Of a stretch of DNA of 64,000 nucleotides, positions 7,961 to 17,731 are shown piece after piece. How positions within the stretch are numbered: the stretch's first letter is position 1; each line of letters opens with the position of its first letter. The notes below the pieces were generated by a model. It saw only the letters and a list, made by a program, of their open reading frames with translations, did not search any database and had not been told where the DNA came from. Source of the DNA: Streptomyces sp. NBC_01276 (GTDB lineage: Bacteria > Actinomycetota > Actinomycetes > Streptomycetales > Streptomycetaceae); the NCBI RefSeq assembly GCF_041435355.1, contig NZ_CP108442.1, positions 5,702,501-5,766,500 on the forward strand. Reading direction: 5' to 3'. Both the position numbers and the translations under genes were made by a program.

Positions 7961-9220
7961 TCAGGTACGGAACCAGCGGCGCTTGGGGGTGGCCGGGGAC
8001 GTCCCCTGTCCGGTCCACGGGCCCGGGTCGGTGGTCTGGGGCAGCTCGTTGGGATGGAACGCGCCCGAGGCGGCGATCTCGTCCAGCCCCTCCGTACGGG
8101 TCTTCAGGCCCTGGGTCACGTACCCCTTGTCTGCGTGTCGGCCCGTCTCGGCGAGGAGCCTGACCAGCAGGACCAGTTCCCGCACGGGTGCCAGGCGGCC
8201 CGTGTCCGTCAGTACCCGCTGCGCCCAGGCGCTGGGCGACGGGGGCGGCCGGACTTCACCCGGCAGGGGGGCGACACCTTCGGGTCTGGTCAGTTCGAGC
8301 AGGTCCTTGGCCTTGCGCTGTGCGCCGATGGCCCGACTCAGCCGCCGCGGCTCGATCGGCCGGCCGAGGTCGTCGAAGGCGTCGTTCAGGTGGGGAAGGG
8401 CATCGACCGGGAGGTCCCGCGCCGCGAGGAGGAGCAGCCGGTCGGCCTGCTCATCCTCCCCCTCGTCGCGGAACGCGACCACTGAGCGGGCGACGGCCTT
8501 CGGGTCGTCCGTCCAGGGGCCCGCGCCCACCCCTTGCCACGCGTCCAGCTCGCTGCGGGTCTCCAGCCGGGCACGCCTGGCCCGGTCGGCCTCGGACCGC
8601 TGGAGCCGCAGCACCGCCTCGTGCTGCTGCACCAGGTCCTCCAGCTCCTCGATCCGGCGCGTGACGCCCTCCAGTTCCTCCTCCAGGCCCTGCACCTCCT
8701 CGTGGCCACCGGACGGCTGGTCGAAGACGTCGGCGAGGCTGTCTTCGAGCCGTTCCCGGTGCTCCCGCTCGCGGGCGATCTCCTCGCGCAGCCCGGTGAG
8801 GTCCTGCGCGGTCCGCACGCGTTCCTCCTCCAGCGCGATCCGCAGGGCCTGCTCCTTGTACTCCCGCGCGACCAGCGGACCCTTGGTCTGCGCGGCCGCG
8901 TACAGCCGGTTCCACCCCTCCCGGACCCGCTCGGGATCCACGGCCCCGCGTTCGGCCAGCAGCCGGTGCAGGGCCGGCAGCAAGGGCGGCTGCGGCAGGT
9001 TCGCACCGCTCAGGAAGCGGGAGAGCCGGCTCGCGTCCACCTTCACCTCGGGCTCGTTCTCCCTGAGCCACGTCACGATCTCCGTGGAGGACATCCCCAG
9101 GTCCTCGCGCAGTTCGCGCAGGTGCTGGGCGAACGCCGCCTCCTCGGGATTGAGCCCTTTCAGGGAACCCAACCTCTGCAACGACTGGGCCCCGCTCGGG
9201 CTCGAAGGCTGCTCTGACAT
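7961..9220 (-). CDS. Helix-turn-helix protein with long coiled coil
   Basis: A 419-residue protein. An XRE-like helix-turn-helix occupies about residues 30-95 (HLRELREDLGMSSTEIVTWL, then DASRLSRFLSGANLPQPPLL). A highly charged coiled coil from about 125 to 230 is rich in Glu, Arg and Leu heptads. The C-terminal third is predicted globular and unassigned. The ATG at 9220 follows GAGGGG. The build suggests a DNA-binding, oligomeric regulator. The gene is divergent from a 53-residue gene and its upstream region is full of CTTGCG/CGCAA half-sites, so autoregulation is plausible. I do not recognise a named family beyond the helix-turn-helix. Confidence 0.75.
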   Translation of the reverse strand: MSEQPSSPSGAQSLQRLGSLKGLNPEEAAFAQHLRELREDLGMSSTEIVTWLRENEPEVKVDASRLSRFLSGANLPQPPLLPALHRLLAERGAVDPERVREGWNRLYAAAQTKGPLVAREYKEQALRIALEEERVRTAQDLTGLREEIAREREHRERLEDSLADVFDQPSGGHEEVQGLEEELEGVTRRIEELEDLVQQHEAVLRLQRSEADRARRARLETRSELDAWQGVGAGPWTDDPKAVARSVVAFRDEGEDEQADRLLLLAARDLPVDALPHLNDAFDDLGRPIEPRRLSRAIGAQRKAKDLLELTRPEGVAPLPGEVRPPPSPSAWAQRVLTDTGRLAPVRELVLLVRLLAETGRHADKGYVTQGLKTRTEGLDEIAASGAFHPNELPQTTDPGPWTGQGTSPATPKRRWFRT

Positions 9221-9233
9221 GCACTTTCCCCTC

Positions 9234-9279
9234 TTGCGAGGCGCGCAACTTGCGTGCCGTCGCGCAATACGGGCTTGCG
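9234..9279. promoter_or_regulatory. Cluster of five TTGCG/CGCAA half-sites
   Basis: TTGCG at 9234, 9250 and 9275 (each preceded by C) alternates with CGCAA at 9244 and 9263, giving overlapping inverted repeats within 46 bases just upstream of the helix-turn-helix gene. This density is not expected by chance even in GC-rich DNA and looks like a multi-site operator for the divergent pair. Confidence 0.45.
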
Positions 9280-9359
9280 GCGTCGCCAACATGACGCCAG
9301 GACCGTTCTCTTGACCCGACGGCCCGCCAACGGGCCCGAGGGACAAGGAGAACCACCTC

Positions 9360-9521
9360 ATGCCGCGCACCCTACGCACTGCGGACACCCGGCCGCGCCC
9401 GTTCCTGGAGATCAGGATCCGGGGACTCCACCTGACCGTCGAGCACGTCCCGCACCGTCTGCTCACCCTCGTCACCACCCTCGGCGGAGCCTTCGCCGGG
9501 GCCGTCTGGTACCCCCGGTAG
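9360..9521 (+). CDS. Small protein, 53 residues, possibly membrane-associated
   Basis: A short gene with a strong ribosome site (AAGGAG, 8 bases before ATG). The product begins MPRTLRTADTRPRPFLEIRI and has a basic, His/Arg-containing middle (GLHLTVEHVPHRLL). It ends in a hydrophobic stretch (LLTLVTTLGGAFAGAVW) that could insert in or lie on the membrane. A perfect 23-bp terminator follows immediately, so it is a complete single-gene transcription unit. It is divergent from the helix-turn-helix gene and may be controlled by it. Function unknown. Third codon positions are almost all G or C, which supports real coding. Confidence 0.6.
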   Translation: MPRTLRTADTRPRPFLEIRIRGLHLTVEHVPHRLLTLVTTLGGAFAGAVWYPR

Positions 9522-9528
9522 ACCCGGG

Positions 9529-9579
9529 CCGGGTGCGGGGCCCGGCCGGCGAACTCCGCCGGCCGGGCCCCGCACCCGG
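9529..9579. terminator. Strong bidirectional terminator, 23-bp perfect stem
   Basis: Inverted arms at 9529-9551 and 9557-9579 pair without mismatch around the loop AACTC. It sits between the small gene and the convergent DUF1062 gene. Confidence 0.85.
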
Positions 9580-9585
9580 GGGGAC

Positions 9586-10134
9586 TCAGCGCTTGAGCGT
9601 GAAGGTGAAGTCGCCGGAGAGCCTGCCGCCCAGCCGGACCGCGGAGACGAGCTTGCCCTCCTCTGCCAGCCTCTCCGTCTCCGCCCGCGAAAGGCCGCAG
9701 CCTTCGGCGATCAGCCGCAGCGGCCGGACGGGGATCCGTGCCGCGAAGCGGACGGACACGTCGATCACCTCGCGGTCCAGGTGGTCCGATCCGCCTGTGT
9801 CGAGGCGCCAGGCACCGTCCCAGTCGAGGGCGATGCGATTGCGCCGCCGCAGGACCGGGTCCTGGAGCAGCTCGGCCGCCAGGCCGGGGTCGTTGTCGTG
9901 CAACCGGTCCAGCAGCGCGGGCCGGACGGAGCGCACGTTCGCCCGCTCCAGAACCGTGAGCTTCGCCGTTTCCCCGCATCCGGTGCAGAGCACGAGGAGC
10001 CAGGCGTCGAGGAGCTTGTGGTGTGCGTTGACGCGGAATTTTCCGTTCGCCCGGAAGCGGTCGGACGCGCACGCGTGGCAGCGGCGCAGGACGAGCGGCA
10101 GGCATGTGGGCATGACGACCCAGTTGTTGAGCAC
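9586..10134 (-). CDS. DUF1062 domain protein
   Basis: A 182-residue protein recognised as DUF1062 from its N-terminal pattern: NNWVVMPTCLPLVLRRCHAC, then GKFRVNAHHKLLDAWLLVLC. Two CxxC pairs (RRCHAC and LCTGC) probably form a zinc-binding knuckle. The C-terminal part contains an LRLIAEGCGLSRAETERL helix-turn-helix-like segment. The GTG at 10134 was chosen because homologues begin with the tryptophan-containing strand; the ATG at 10113 is an internal alternative. No strong ribosome site is visible for either. Function unknown; nucleic-acid or metal binding is only inferred from the cysteines. Confidence 0.75.
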   Translation of the reverse strand: MLNNWVVMPTCLPLVLRRCHACASDRFRANGKFRVNAHHKLLDAWLLVLCTGCGETAKLTVLERANVRSVRPALLDRLHDNDPGLAAELLQDPVLRRRNRIALDWDGAWRLDTGGSDHLDREVIDVSVRFAARIPVRPLRLIAEGCGLSRAETERLAEEGKLVSAVRLGGRLSGDFTFTLKR

Positions 10135-10604
10135 AGGGGTACACCGATTTTCAGTGAGAAGTCCGCAGCAGGAAGCAGCGCGGCGCAAGAGGCGCGACGC
10201 GCTACGAATCAGCACTCGGGGTGTCTCACACGGTGTACAACGGGCCGTCCTTGCCTGGGCGATGTGGTCCGGGAGCACGGTAAGGGCGGACAGGGGCTCC
10301 GTTCCACCGGTTTTCGGCAGGGAAGGCGTGCGGCACGGACACGTGCGCGGCCGGTCAGGCGGGATCCGCCGGGCCGGAGTTCGGGACATCCTGTGTGCCG
10401 CCGGGACGGTGCGGCGGGCCGCGCGGTGGGGGAGCACCGCTGATGGGTGCGGTCGCGGGGGGCTGCGGACTCGCGGGTTCCGGCCAGGGGACGACGGCCG
10501 GGCCCGGCCCCGGGCCGCTTGTCCGGTACGCGCCCCTCCCGGACCCCTCCGACCGTGATGGCATGTCCACGCCCAATCCCGCTCCTACGGACGGAGAAGC
10601 AGAC
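10135..10604. other. Intergenic region, 470 bases, no convincing gene
   Basis: This lies between the divergent DUF1062 and first DUF4360 genes. Open frames cross it on both strands, but none has a ribosome site, family resemblance or consistent third-position bias. It must carry the promoters of both neighbours; I cannot place a confident -10/-35 pair. Confidence 0.5.
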
Positions 10605-11255
10605 ATGCGCCTTCGCAGACTCACCCTCGGGGCCGCCGCCATCGCCCTGGCGGCCGTCGCCGCTCCCGCCCCCGCCCAGGCCGACACCCCTACGGTGCCG
10701 CCCGGACGCGTCACCGTGGAGGTGGCCGGGGCCAACGGCTCGGGCTGCCCCGCCGGTACCACCAGCATCGCCGCGGCCCCCGACAACAGCGCCTTCACCG
10801 TCACCTACAGCGACTACCTCGCCCAGACCGGCGCCGGCTCCGGCGGCACCGACTTCCGCAAGAACTGCCAGCTCGCCCTGCGGGTCCACGTACCCCAGGG
10901 CTACACGTACGCCATCGCCCGCGCCGACTACCGCGGCTTCGCCAGCCTCCAGCGCGGGGCCTTCGGCCAGGAGCGCGCCGGCTACTACTTCCAGGGCGCC
11001 TCGCAGACCGCCCGCACCACCCACCAGTTCAGCGGCCCCTACGGGGACAACTGGCAGGCCAGCGACCAGACCGGCTACAGCGACCTGGTCTGGGCCCCCT
11101 GCGGCGAGACCCGCGTCCTCAACGTCAACACCGAGCTGCGCGTGTACGGCGGCTCGTCCAGCCCCTCGGCCCTGAGCTTCATGAGCATGGACTCCACCGA
11201 CGGGAGCGTGAACACCGTCTACCACTTCGAGTGGAAGGAATGCCCCGCCGCCTGA
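10605..11255 (+). CDS. Secreted DUF4360 protein, copy 1
   Basis: A 216-residue secreted protein with a signal peptide: RLRRLTLG, a hydrophobic Ala/Leu core, and cleavage after AQA at about residue 25. The mature part matches the DUF4360 pattern: VANGSGCPAGT-type start, FTVTYSDYLAQTG, FRKNCQLALRVHVPQGYTYA, a central YRGFASL, and WAPCGETRVLNVNTELRVY. Several cysteines (about 4) likely form disulfides. The ATG follows ACGGAGAAG. It is followed 35 bases later by a close paralogue. DUF4360 proteins are small extracellular beta-rich proteins of unknown role. Confidence 0.85.
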   Translation: MRLRRLTLGAAAIALAAVAAPAPAQADTPTVPPGRVTVEVAGANGSGCPAGTTSIAAAPDNSAFTVTYSDYLAQTGAGSGGTDFRKNCQLALRVHVPQGYTYAIARADYRGFASLQRGAFGQERAGYYFQGASQTARTTHQFSGPYGDNWQASDQTGYSDLVWAPCGETRVLNVNTELRVYGGSSSPSALSFMSMDSTDGSVNTVYHFEWKECPAA

Positions 11256-11290
11256 CAGCGCGTTGCGCGTAAGCAGAAGGAGTGACAAAG

Positions 11291-11953
11291 ATGTCGCATT
11301 CCCTGTCCCGCACCCTGTTCGTCGGCGGCGCGGCCGCCGCCCTGATCGCCACCGGGGCCCCGGTCCAGGCCCAGGCGTCCATCACCGTCCCGCCCGACAA
11401 GATCGTCATCGAACTCGCCACCGTCAACGGCTCCGGCTGCCGCGAGGGCACCGCCCAGGTCGCCGTCGCCCCCGACAACACGGCCTTCACCGTCACCTAC
11501 AGCGAGTACATGGCCCAGATCGGCCCCGGCGCCCCGCCCACGGGCTTCCGCAAGAACTGTCAGCTCAACCTCCGCGTCCACGTGCCGAACGGCTTCACGT
11601 ACGCGATCGTCCAGGCCGACTACCGCGGCTTCGGCTACCTCCAGCCCGGTGCGACCGGGGTGGAACGTGCCAACTACTACTTCCAGGGGATGCCGCAGAC
11701 CGCCCAGCGGACCCACACGTTCAGCGGCCCGTTCAACGACAACTGGCAGTCGACCGACAAGACGGAGTACGCCGACCTCGTCTGGGCCCCCTGCGGAGAG
11801 AAGCGGAACTTCAACATCAACACCGAGCTCCGGGTCAACCCGGGCACGTCCAGCCCCACCGCCACCAGCTTCATGGCGATGGACTCCACCGACGCCAGCG
11901 TGAACACCCTGTACCACCTCGCCTGGGCGACCTGCCCGACGCCGAAGAAGTAG
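11291..11953 (+). CDS. Secreted DUF4360 protein, copy 2
   Basis: A 220-residue paralogue of the preceding gene, with a signal peptide to about residue 30 (AQA cleavage) and the same ordered blocks (VNGSGCREGT, FTVTYSEYMAQIG, FRKNCQLNLRVHVPNGFTYA, YRGFGYL, WAPCGEKRNFNINTELRV). It ends in TPKK. The ATG at 11291 has AAGGAG at 8 bases; a GTG nine bases upstream is too close to that site. The 35-base spacing and shared orientation imply one transcript with copy 1 and an origin by tandem duplication. Role unknown. Confidence 0.85.
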   Translation: MSHSLSRTLFVGGAAAALIATGAPVQAQASITVPPDKIVIELATVNGSGCREGTAQVAVAPDNTAFTVTYSEYMAQIGPGAPPTGFRKNCQLNLRVHVPNGFTYAIVQADYRGFGYLQPGATGVERANYYFQGMPQTAQRTHTFSGPFNDNWQSTDKTEYADLVWAPCGEKRNFNINTELRVNPGTSSPTATSFMAMDSTDASVNTLYHLAWATCPTPKK

Positions 11954-11959
11954 CCCCTG

Positions 11960-12008
11960 CGGCGGAGGGGGCGGGACCGACGTGCGACGGGCCCCGCCTC
12001 CTCCGCCG
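11960..12008. terminator. Hairpin terminator after the DUF4360 pair
   Basis: CGGCGGAGGGGGCGGG at 11960-11975 pairs imperfectly with CCCCGCCTCCTCCGCCG at 11992-12008, shortly after the stop codon. Confidence 0.5.
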
Positions 12009-12113
12009 TGCGGATTGCCGGATTCCGGGTACCGGTACGCGGTGGAGTGGTTACGCTCGGTGACGGACACGACGAACGCCGCCACCCGGCGTGAACTTGG
12101 GGGTGACCGCCTC

Positions 12114-12962
12114 ATGGTCAACATCCGCGACCTCGACCCCAGCGCCTCGCCGCTGGACTACTACGGCTCCGAACTGCGCCGGCTGCGGGAGGAGGCGAAG
12201 CTGAAACAGGAGGACCTGGGGGGCATCGTCTTCTGTACGGGGTCCCTGATCGGGCAGATCGAGACGACGCGGAAGGTTCCCACAAGGGACTTCTCCGAAC
12301 GGATCGACGCTGCGCTGGGGACGGGTGGGATGTTCAGCCGCCTGATCGGGCTGGTCCTGCGCAGCCAGCTGCCGCACTGGTTCCAGGCGTACGCGGAGAT
12401 GGAGGCGAAGGCGGAGTACATCTCCACGTACCAGTGCCAGCTGGTCTACGGGCTGTTGCAGACCCCTGGCTACGCGAGGGCGGTGCTCGGCATCGACCAC
12501 CCCGACACCGTGGACACGGTGGTGGCGGCGAGGATGGACCGGCAGCGCATACTCAAACGCGGCAACCCGCCTGTGCTGTGGGTCGTGCTTGACGAGGCGG
12601 TCCTCCATCGTGAGATCGGCGGCCGGGAGATCATGCGTGATCAGCTCGCCTACTTGCTGGAAATGCGGGACCGGCGGTGGGTCAATGTCCAGGTGCTTCC
12701 CTTTTCGGCGGGCCAACACGCCGGGATGATGGGTTCGTTCAACCTCCTGCGGTTCGATGAGGACCCAGACCTGCACTACAGCGAGAGCTACGACTCGGGC
12801 CATATGACGGCCAATCCGCAAGTGATCAGGGAACGTTCGGTCGGATACGCTCGCCTTCAAGCCGAGGCGCTGTCGCCCGGAGCATCGGCGGCGCTGATCG
12901 CACGGGTAATGGAGGAACGCTATGGAGACCGGCCTGGATCTGACGTGGGTGCCGTGGCGTAA
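12114..12962 (+). CDS. XRE-family regulator with DUF5753 domain
   Basis: A 282-residue protein. The N-terminal helix-turn-helix (about residues 14-75) reads ELRRLREEAKLKQEDLGG and SLIGQIETTRKVPTRDF. The C-terminal DUF5753 part begins with a long helix (WFQAYAEMEAKAEYISTYQ) and includes the conserved YGLLQTPGYARAVL, a feature of the Scr1/WhiJ-type actinobacterial regulators. Such genes are nearly always paired with a DUF397 gene, as here: the DUF397 start lies 41 bases inside this gene. Known members influence development and antibiotic production in Streptomyces. The ATG follows a GGGGGTG sequence. Confidence 0.88.
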   Translation: MVNIRDLDPSASPLDYYGSELRRLREEAKLKQEDLGGIVFCTGSLIGQIETTRKVPTRDFSERIDAALGTGGMFSRLIGLVLRSQLPHWFQAYAEMEAKAEYISTYQCQLVYGLLQTPGYARAVLGIDHPDTVDTVVAARMDRQRILKRGNPPVLWVVLDEAVLHREIGGREIMRDQLAYLLEMRDRRWVNVQVLPFSAGQHAGMMGSFNLLRFDEDPDLHYSESYDSGHMTANPQVIRERSVGYARLQAEALSPGASAALIARVMEERYGDRPGSDVGAVA

Positions 12963-13182
12963 GTCGTCGTACAGCGGCTCCAGCGGCGGCGACTGCGTCG
13001 AGTGCGCCCCCCTCGGCCCCGTCACTTGGGTCAAGGCCAGCCGCAGCGGCGGCACAGGCGGCGAGTGCGTCGAGGTCTTCGCCCAGCCCTGCGCCGTCGC
13101 CGTCCGGGACTCCAAGAACCCCGGCGGCCCCGTCTTCACCGTCGGCCGGGCCGCCTTCGAGGCCTTCGTCGGGGCCCTGTAG
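12922..13182 (+). CDS. DUF397 protein with two repeats
   Basis: An 86-residue protein, the usual small partner of DUF5753 regulators. Two DUF397 cores are visible. The first is WRKSSYSGSSGGDCVECAPL (from about residue 12) and the second is WVKASRSGGTGGECVEVFAQ, then AVRDSKNPGGPVFTVGRAAF. The first copy lacks the RDSK tail, so the gene looks like a tandem partial duplication. Its ATG lies inside the regulator gene in another frame, which couples translation. The family probably binds or modulates the regulator; the mechanism is only partly known. Confidence 0.88.
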   Translation: METGLDLTWVPWRKSSYSGSSGGDCVECAPLGPVTWVKASRSGGTGGECVEVFAQPCAVAVRDSKNPGGPVFTVGRAAFEAFVGAL

Positions 13183-13849
13183 CGCGTGGGTCCCCGGCGG
13201 CGCGGCCCGCTGCTACTCCGTGGCCGGCTCCCCGCACACCGGCGAGCCGATGCGCATCACCGTCAAGCGGGTCCCCGGCGGGCTCGGCACCGGCTGGGTC
13301 TGTGACGGAGTGGCCCCCGGGTGCGCATCGGCTACGCGTAGGGGACGCGCGGGGAACGCGCATGAGGAAGGCTCCGGGTCCGGCCCCCTGGCGGGGAGGT
13401 CGGGTCCGAAGCCTTTCTCGTGCGATGGGATATGACTACCCGCTACATCCACTCGCTGAACCGCAGCCGGCCCAACATGTTGTCCATCGCCCGCGCCGGC
13501 ACCGCCGGTTCGAGGTCCCGCGGGGGCGCGGGGGGCGTCCGGGCGGCCCGCCCGGCCCCGTAGAGCTCCCGTCACACGGCCCGTGCGCACGCCGCCACCA
13601 CGGGGGCCGGCCGCGCCGGTTCCCGTTCGCCGCCCCGGCAGGTGGACACCGAGACGGCGCTCGGCGGCGGTGATGGGGGAGACCTGCCCCGGTCCGGGCG
13701 CCACCATCGGCCCGGCGATGGCCTTCTCCTGGGCGGCGGTCAACGCCATCGCGGGCGATCGCGGTACCGGCTGACGGAGCTGGGTGTTCCGCCGCGGTGC
13801 TGCGGGCACAACGCCACCACGCCGAATGCGACGGAAGGGGCGGTGGGGC
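13183..13849. other. 667-base region with no convincing intact gene
   Basis: Several open frames cross this stretch but none looks whole. From 13220 a GTG frame on the plus strand (begins MAGSPHTGEPMRITVKRV) has perfect G/C third positions for about 27 codons, then loses that bias. On the minus strand the same DNA reads as a plausible C-terminus (TRLTVMRIGSPVCGEPATE, stop at 13213) with good codon bias that is also lost upstream. From about 13440 to 13780 neither strand shows steady bias. The simplest reading is decayed coding DNA between the DUF397 gene and the next small gene. Confidence 0.4.
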
Positions 13850-14131
13850 ATGGAAGAGGAAGAGCCTTGGGCCAAGGTCGCCGTGTTGTCGGCCTTCGTG
13901 GTGTGGGGGGCGCTGGGCTGGATCGTGATGGACTCGGACCTCCAGGGCATCGAGGACCACCTCGGCTGGTGGATGCTCGCCATCGGCGCCATACCCCTGG
14001 TGATCACCGTCGTGGGCGCGTTCTACTCCGACGACACCACCGAGGGCGGTGGCGGCGACTGGAAGAACGAGGGCCACGGAGCCGGCCCGGGGTCCGGCTG
14101 CGGTGGCGCGTGCGGGGGCTGCGGGGGCTGA
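13850..14131 (+). CDS. Small membrane protein with Gly/Cys-rich tail
   Basis: A 93-residue protein. An acidic start (MEEEEPW) is followed by two predicted membrane helices (KVAVLSAFVVWGALGWIVM and WWMLAIGAIPLVITVVGAF) and then a tail rich in Gly, Asp and Cys that ends in CGGACGGCGG. The tail resembles low-complexity Gly-Cys endings seen in small TIGR04222-like or stress-type membrane proteins, but I do not assign a family. GGAAGGGG upstream serves as ribosome site. It converges with the acid phosphatase gene. Function unknown. Confidence 0.65.
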   Translation: MEEEEPWAKVAVLSAFVVWGALGWIVMDSDLQGIEDHLGWWMLAIGAIPLVITVVGAFYSDDTTEGGGGDWKNEGHGAGPGSGCGGACGGCGG

Positions 14132-14153
14132 CCCGGCCCCCGCGAGCCCCGGG

Positions 14154-14816
14154 TCAGGACAGCTTGCCGCCGTAGTCCGGCAGCTTGACGGTGCGTTCGG
14201 CGTGGCCGCCGACGAGGTCGCTCTCGTTGTTGCCGATGTTGGCGATGATCGTGTAGCCGCGGGCCTCGATCTCGGCGCGCTTGGCCGTCTTGTACGCGCT
14301 CACCTGCTCGAACAGGGCCGGCAGGTCCCGTACGTACAGCCCGTCGACCGGGTAGCCGACCGCCTTCAGATTGCGCTCGGTCAGGGAGTACACGATGCCG
14401 GGGCGCGCGGTGACGAAGAAGATCGCCACACCGCGGTCGCTCGCGTACCGGGTCAGCGCGCGGACCTTGTCGATCGCGGGGGTCGGAAACGTCCAGAACC
14501 AGTGGAAGTCCGTCTCCAGCGAGGAGTTGTCGATGTCGAGGACGATGGCCGGCTTCTCCCCGGCGGGGGAGGCGGCGATCCGCTGCTCGATGGCGGGGCG
14601 GGCGGCGTCGACGACGGCGGCCACGTCGCGCTGCCAGGTCGCGTAGTCGATGCCCAGGATGGCCGCGTTGCCGCCGGGGGCGGACGCGGCGGGGGCGGCG
14701 ACGGGCGCCGGCGCGGGGGCCGGGGCGGCCTCGGCGGCGGTGGCCGGCAGCAGGGTCAGGGCGGTGGCGGCGACGACGGCCGCGGCGGCGGCGCGGGCGC
14801 GGTGGGCTGCGAGCAT
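14154..14816 (-). CDS. Secreted HAD-type acid phosphatase (class B-like)
   Basis: A 220-residue protein with a signal peptide (AHRARAAAAAVVAATALTLL) and a Pro/Ala spacer. The HAD core shows the two catalytic aspartates in IVLDIDNSS (motif I, about residue 100), the threonine of FFVTARP (motif II) and a basic residue region before NIGNNESDL (motif IV). These mark the acid phosphatase (HAD IIIB) branch that removes phosphate from nucleotides and other esters outside the cell. The ATG at 14816 was chosen because GAGGAG sits 9 bases upstream; the ATG at 14837 lies before that site and has none. Confidence 0.85.
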   Translation of the reverse strand: MLAAHRARAAAAAVVAATALTLLPATAAEAAPAPAPAPVAAPAASAPGGNAAILGIDYATWQRDVAAVVDAARPAIEQRIAASPAGEKPAIVLDIDNSSLETDFHWFWTFPTPAIDKVRALTRYASDRGVAIFFVTARPGIVYSLTERNLKAVGYPVDGLYVRDLPALFEQVSAYKTAKRAEIEARGYTIIANIGNNESDLVGGHAERTVKLPDYGGKLS

Positions 14817-14943
14817 GTGGGGGCGCTCCTCGGGCATGCGTTGACATGTACGCGCTTAGATTCGGCCAGCGCCGCGCCTATGTCTACTGGTCGGTAGGAA
14901 ACTTTTCGTGGCCGCCCGGTGAAGCCTCCCCCTCGGAGGCGGC

Positions 14944-16745
<1,802 letters not shown>

Positions 16746-16771
16746 CCCCGGCCCCCGCTCCCACTCCCGCC

Positions 16772-16814
16772 CCTCGCCCTTCCGGCCGCCCCCGACGGGG
16801 CCGGAAGGGCGAGG
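16772..16814. terminator. Hairpin terminator after the trypsin gene
   Basis: A perfect 16-bp stem (arms 16772-16787 and 16799-16814) with an 11-base loop lies 27 bases after the stop codon. Confidence 0.75.
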
Positions 16815-16989
16815 CGCGCTGCCCCGAACGTGCGTAATCCCGGGAGAGCCGTCGCGAGCCCGGCCCACCGCCGCCCCCACCCCGTGACACCCTCCCGACG
16901 GCCCGCCGTGCGGTCGCGGGCCGACACCCGCCCCGGTCCGACGGGAAGGACCCACCGGCGGCAGCGGGCGACAGCGGGGAAGGCAGCGC

Positions 16990-17646
16990 ATGACGATCAG
17001 CGTGGTCATCGCGGACGACCAGGAAATGGTCAGGACCGGCTTCCGGATGATCCTCGAAAGCCAGCCGGACATCGAGGTCCTCGCCGACGTCGTCGACGGA
17101 GAGGCCGCCCTCGCCGCCGTCGCCGAGCACCGGCCCGACGTCCTCCTCCTCGACATCCGCATGCCCCGGCTCGACGGACTCGAAGTCACCCGCCGCCTCA
17201 CCGGCAGCGACGGCCCGCGCATCGTCATCGTCACCACCTTCGACCTCGACGAGTACGTCCACGCCGCCCTCCACGGCGGCGCGTCCGGCTTCCTCCTGAA
17301 GGACGCGAGCCCGGCCATGCTGGTTGAAGCCGTCCGGGCGGCGGCCGTCGGCGACGCCCTCGTCTCCCCGGCGATCACCGTGCGGCTGCTGCGCGAGATG
17401 GCCCCGCGCACCACCGCCGCCCAGGCCGCCCGCCGCCCCGCCGAACCCCTCACCGAACGCGAACGCGAGGTCGTGCGCTGCCTCGCGCGCGGGCTGACCA
17501 ACGCCGAGATCGCCGCCGAACTGTACGTGTCCCTGTCCACCGTCAAGACCCACCTCGCCAACGTCCAGGCCAAGCTCGACGCCCGCAACCGCGTCGAGAT
17601 CGCCGCCTGGGCCTGGGAGAGCGGCCTCGCCGCCGGCCCCGCGTGA
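16990..17646 (+). CDS. NarL/LuxR-type response regulator
   Basis: A 218-residue regulator. The receiver domain (1-120) shows the acidic pocket (ADD at 8-10), phospho-acceptor Asp55 in LLLDIRMP, and Thr/Lys switch residues (TTF and LLKDASP). The C-terminal LuxR helix-turn-helix (about 150-210) reads LTEREREVVRCLARGLTNAEI and STVKTHLANVQAKLDARNRV. The ATG follows GGGAAGG. The cognate histidine kinase follows 85 bases later in the same direction, so the pair forms a two-component system. The signal is unknown. Confidence 0.93.
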   Translation: MTISVVIADDQEMVRTGFRMILESQPDIEVLADVVDGEAALAAVAEHRPDVLLLDIRMPRLDGLEVTRRLTGSDGPRIVIVTTFDLDEYVHAALHGGASGFLLKDASPAMLVEAVRAAAVGDALVSPAITVRLLREMAPRTTAAQAARRPAEPLTEREREVVRCLARGLTNAEIAAELYVSLSTVKTHLANVQAKLDARNRVEIAAWAWESGLAAGPA

Positions 17647-17731
17647 CCCCCCGCCCCGGCCCCACACCGCCCCCGCCGGCCACCACGCCCGCGTCCCGCC
17701 CCGGCCCGCGCCCGGCGACCGGCGCCGCCCC

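Noticed and set aside
13220..13435. 71-codon GTG frame after the DUF397 gene
   Set aside because: Codon bias is good for only the first 27 codons and the rest is Arg/Gly noise; no family resemblance. Reported as decayed sequence instead.
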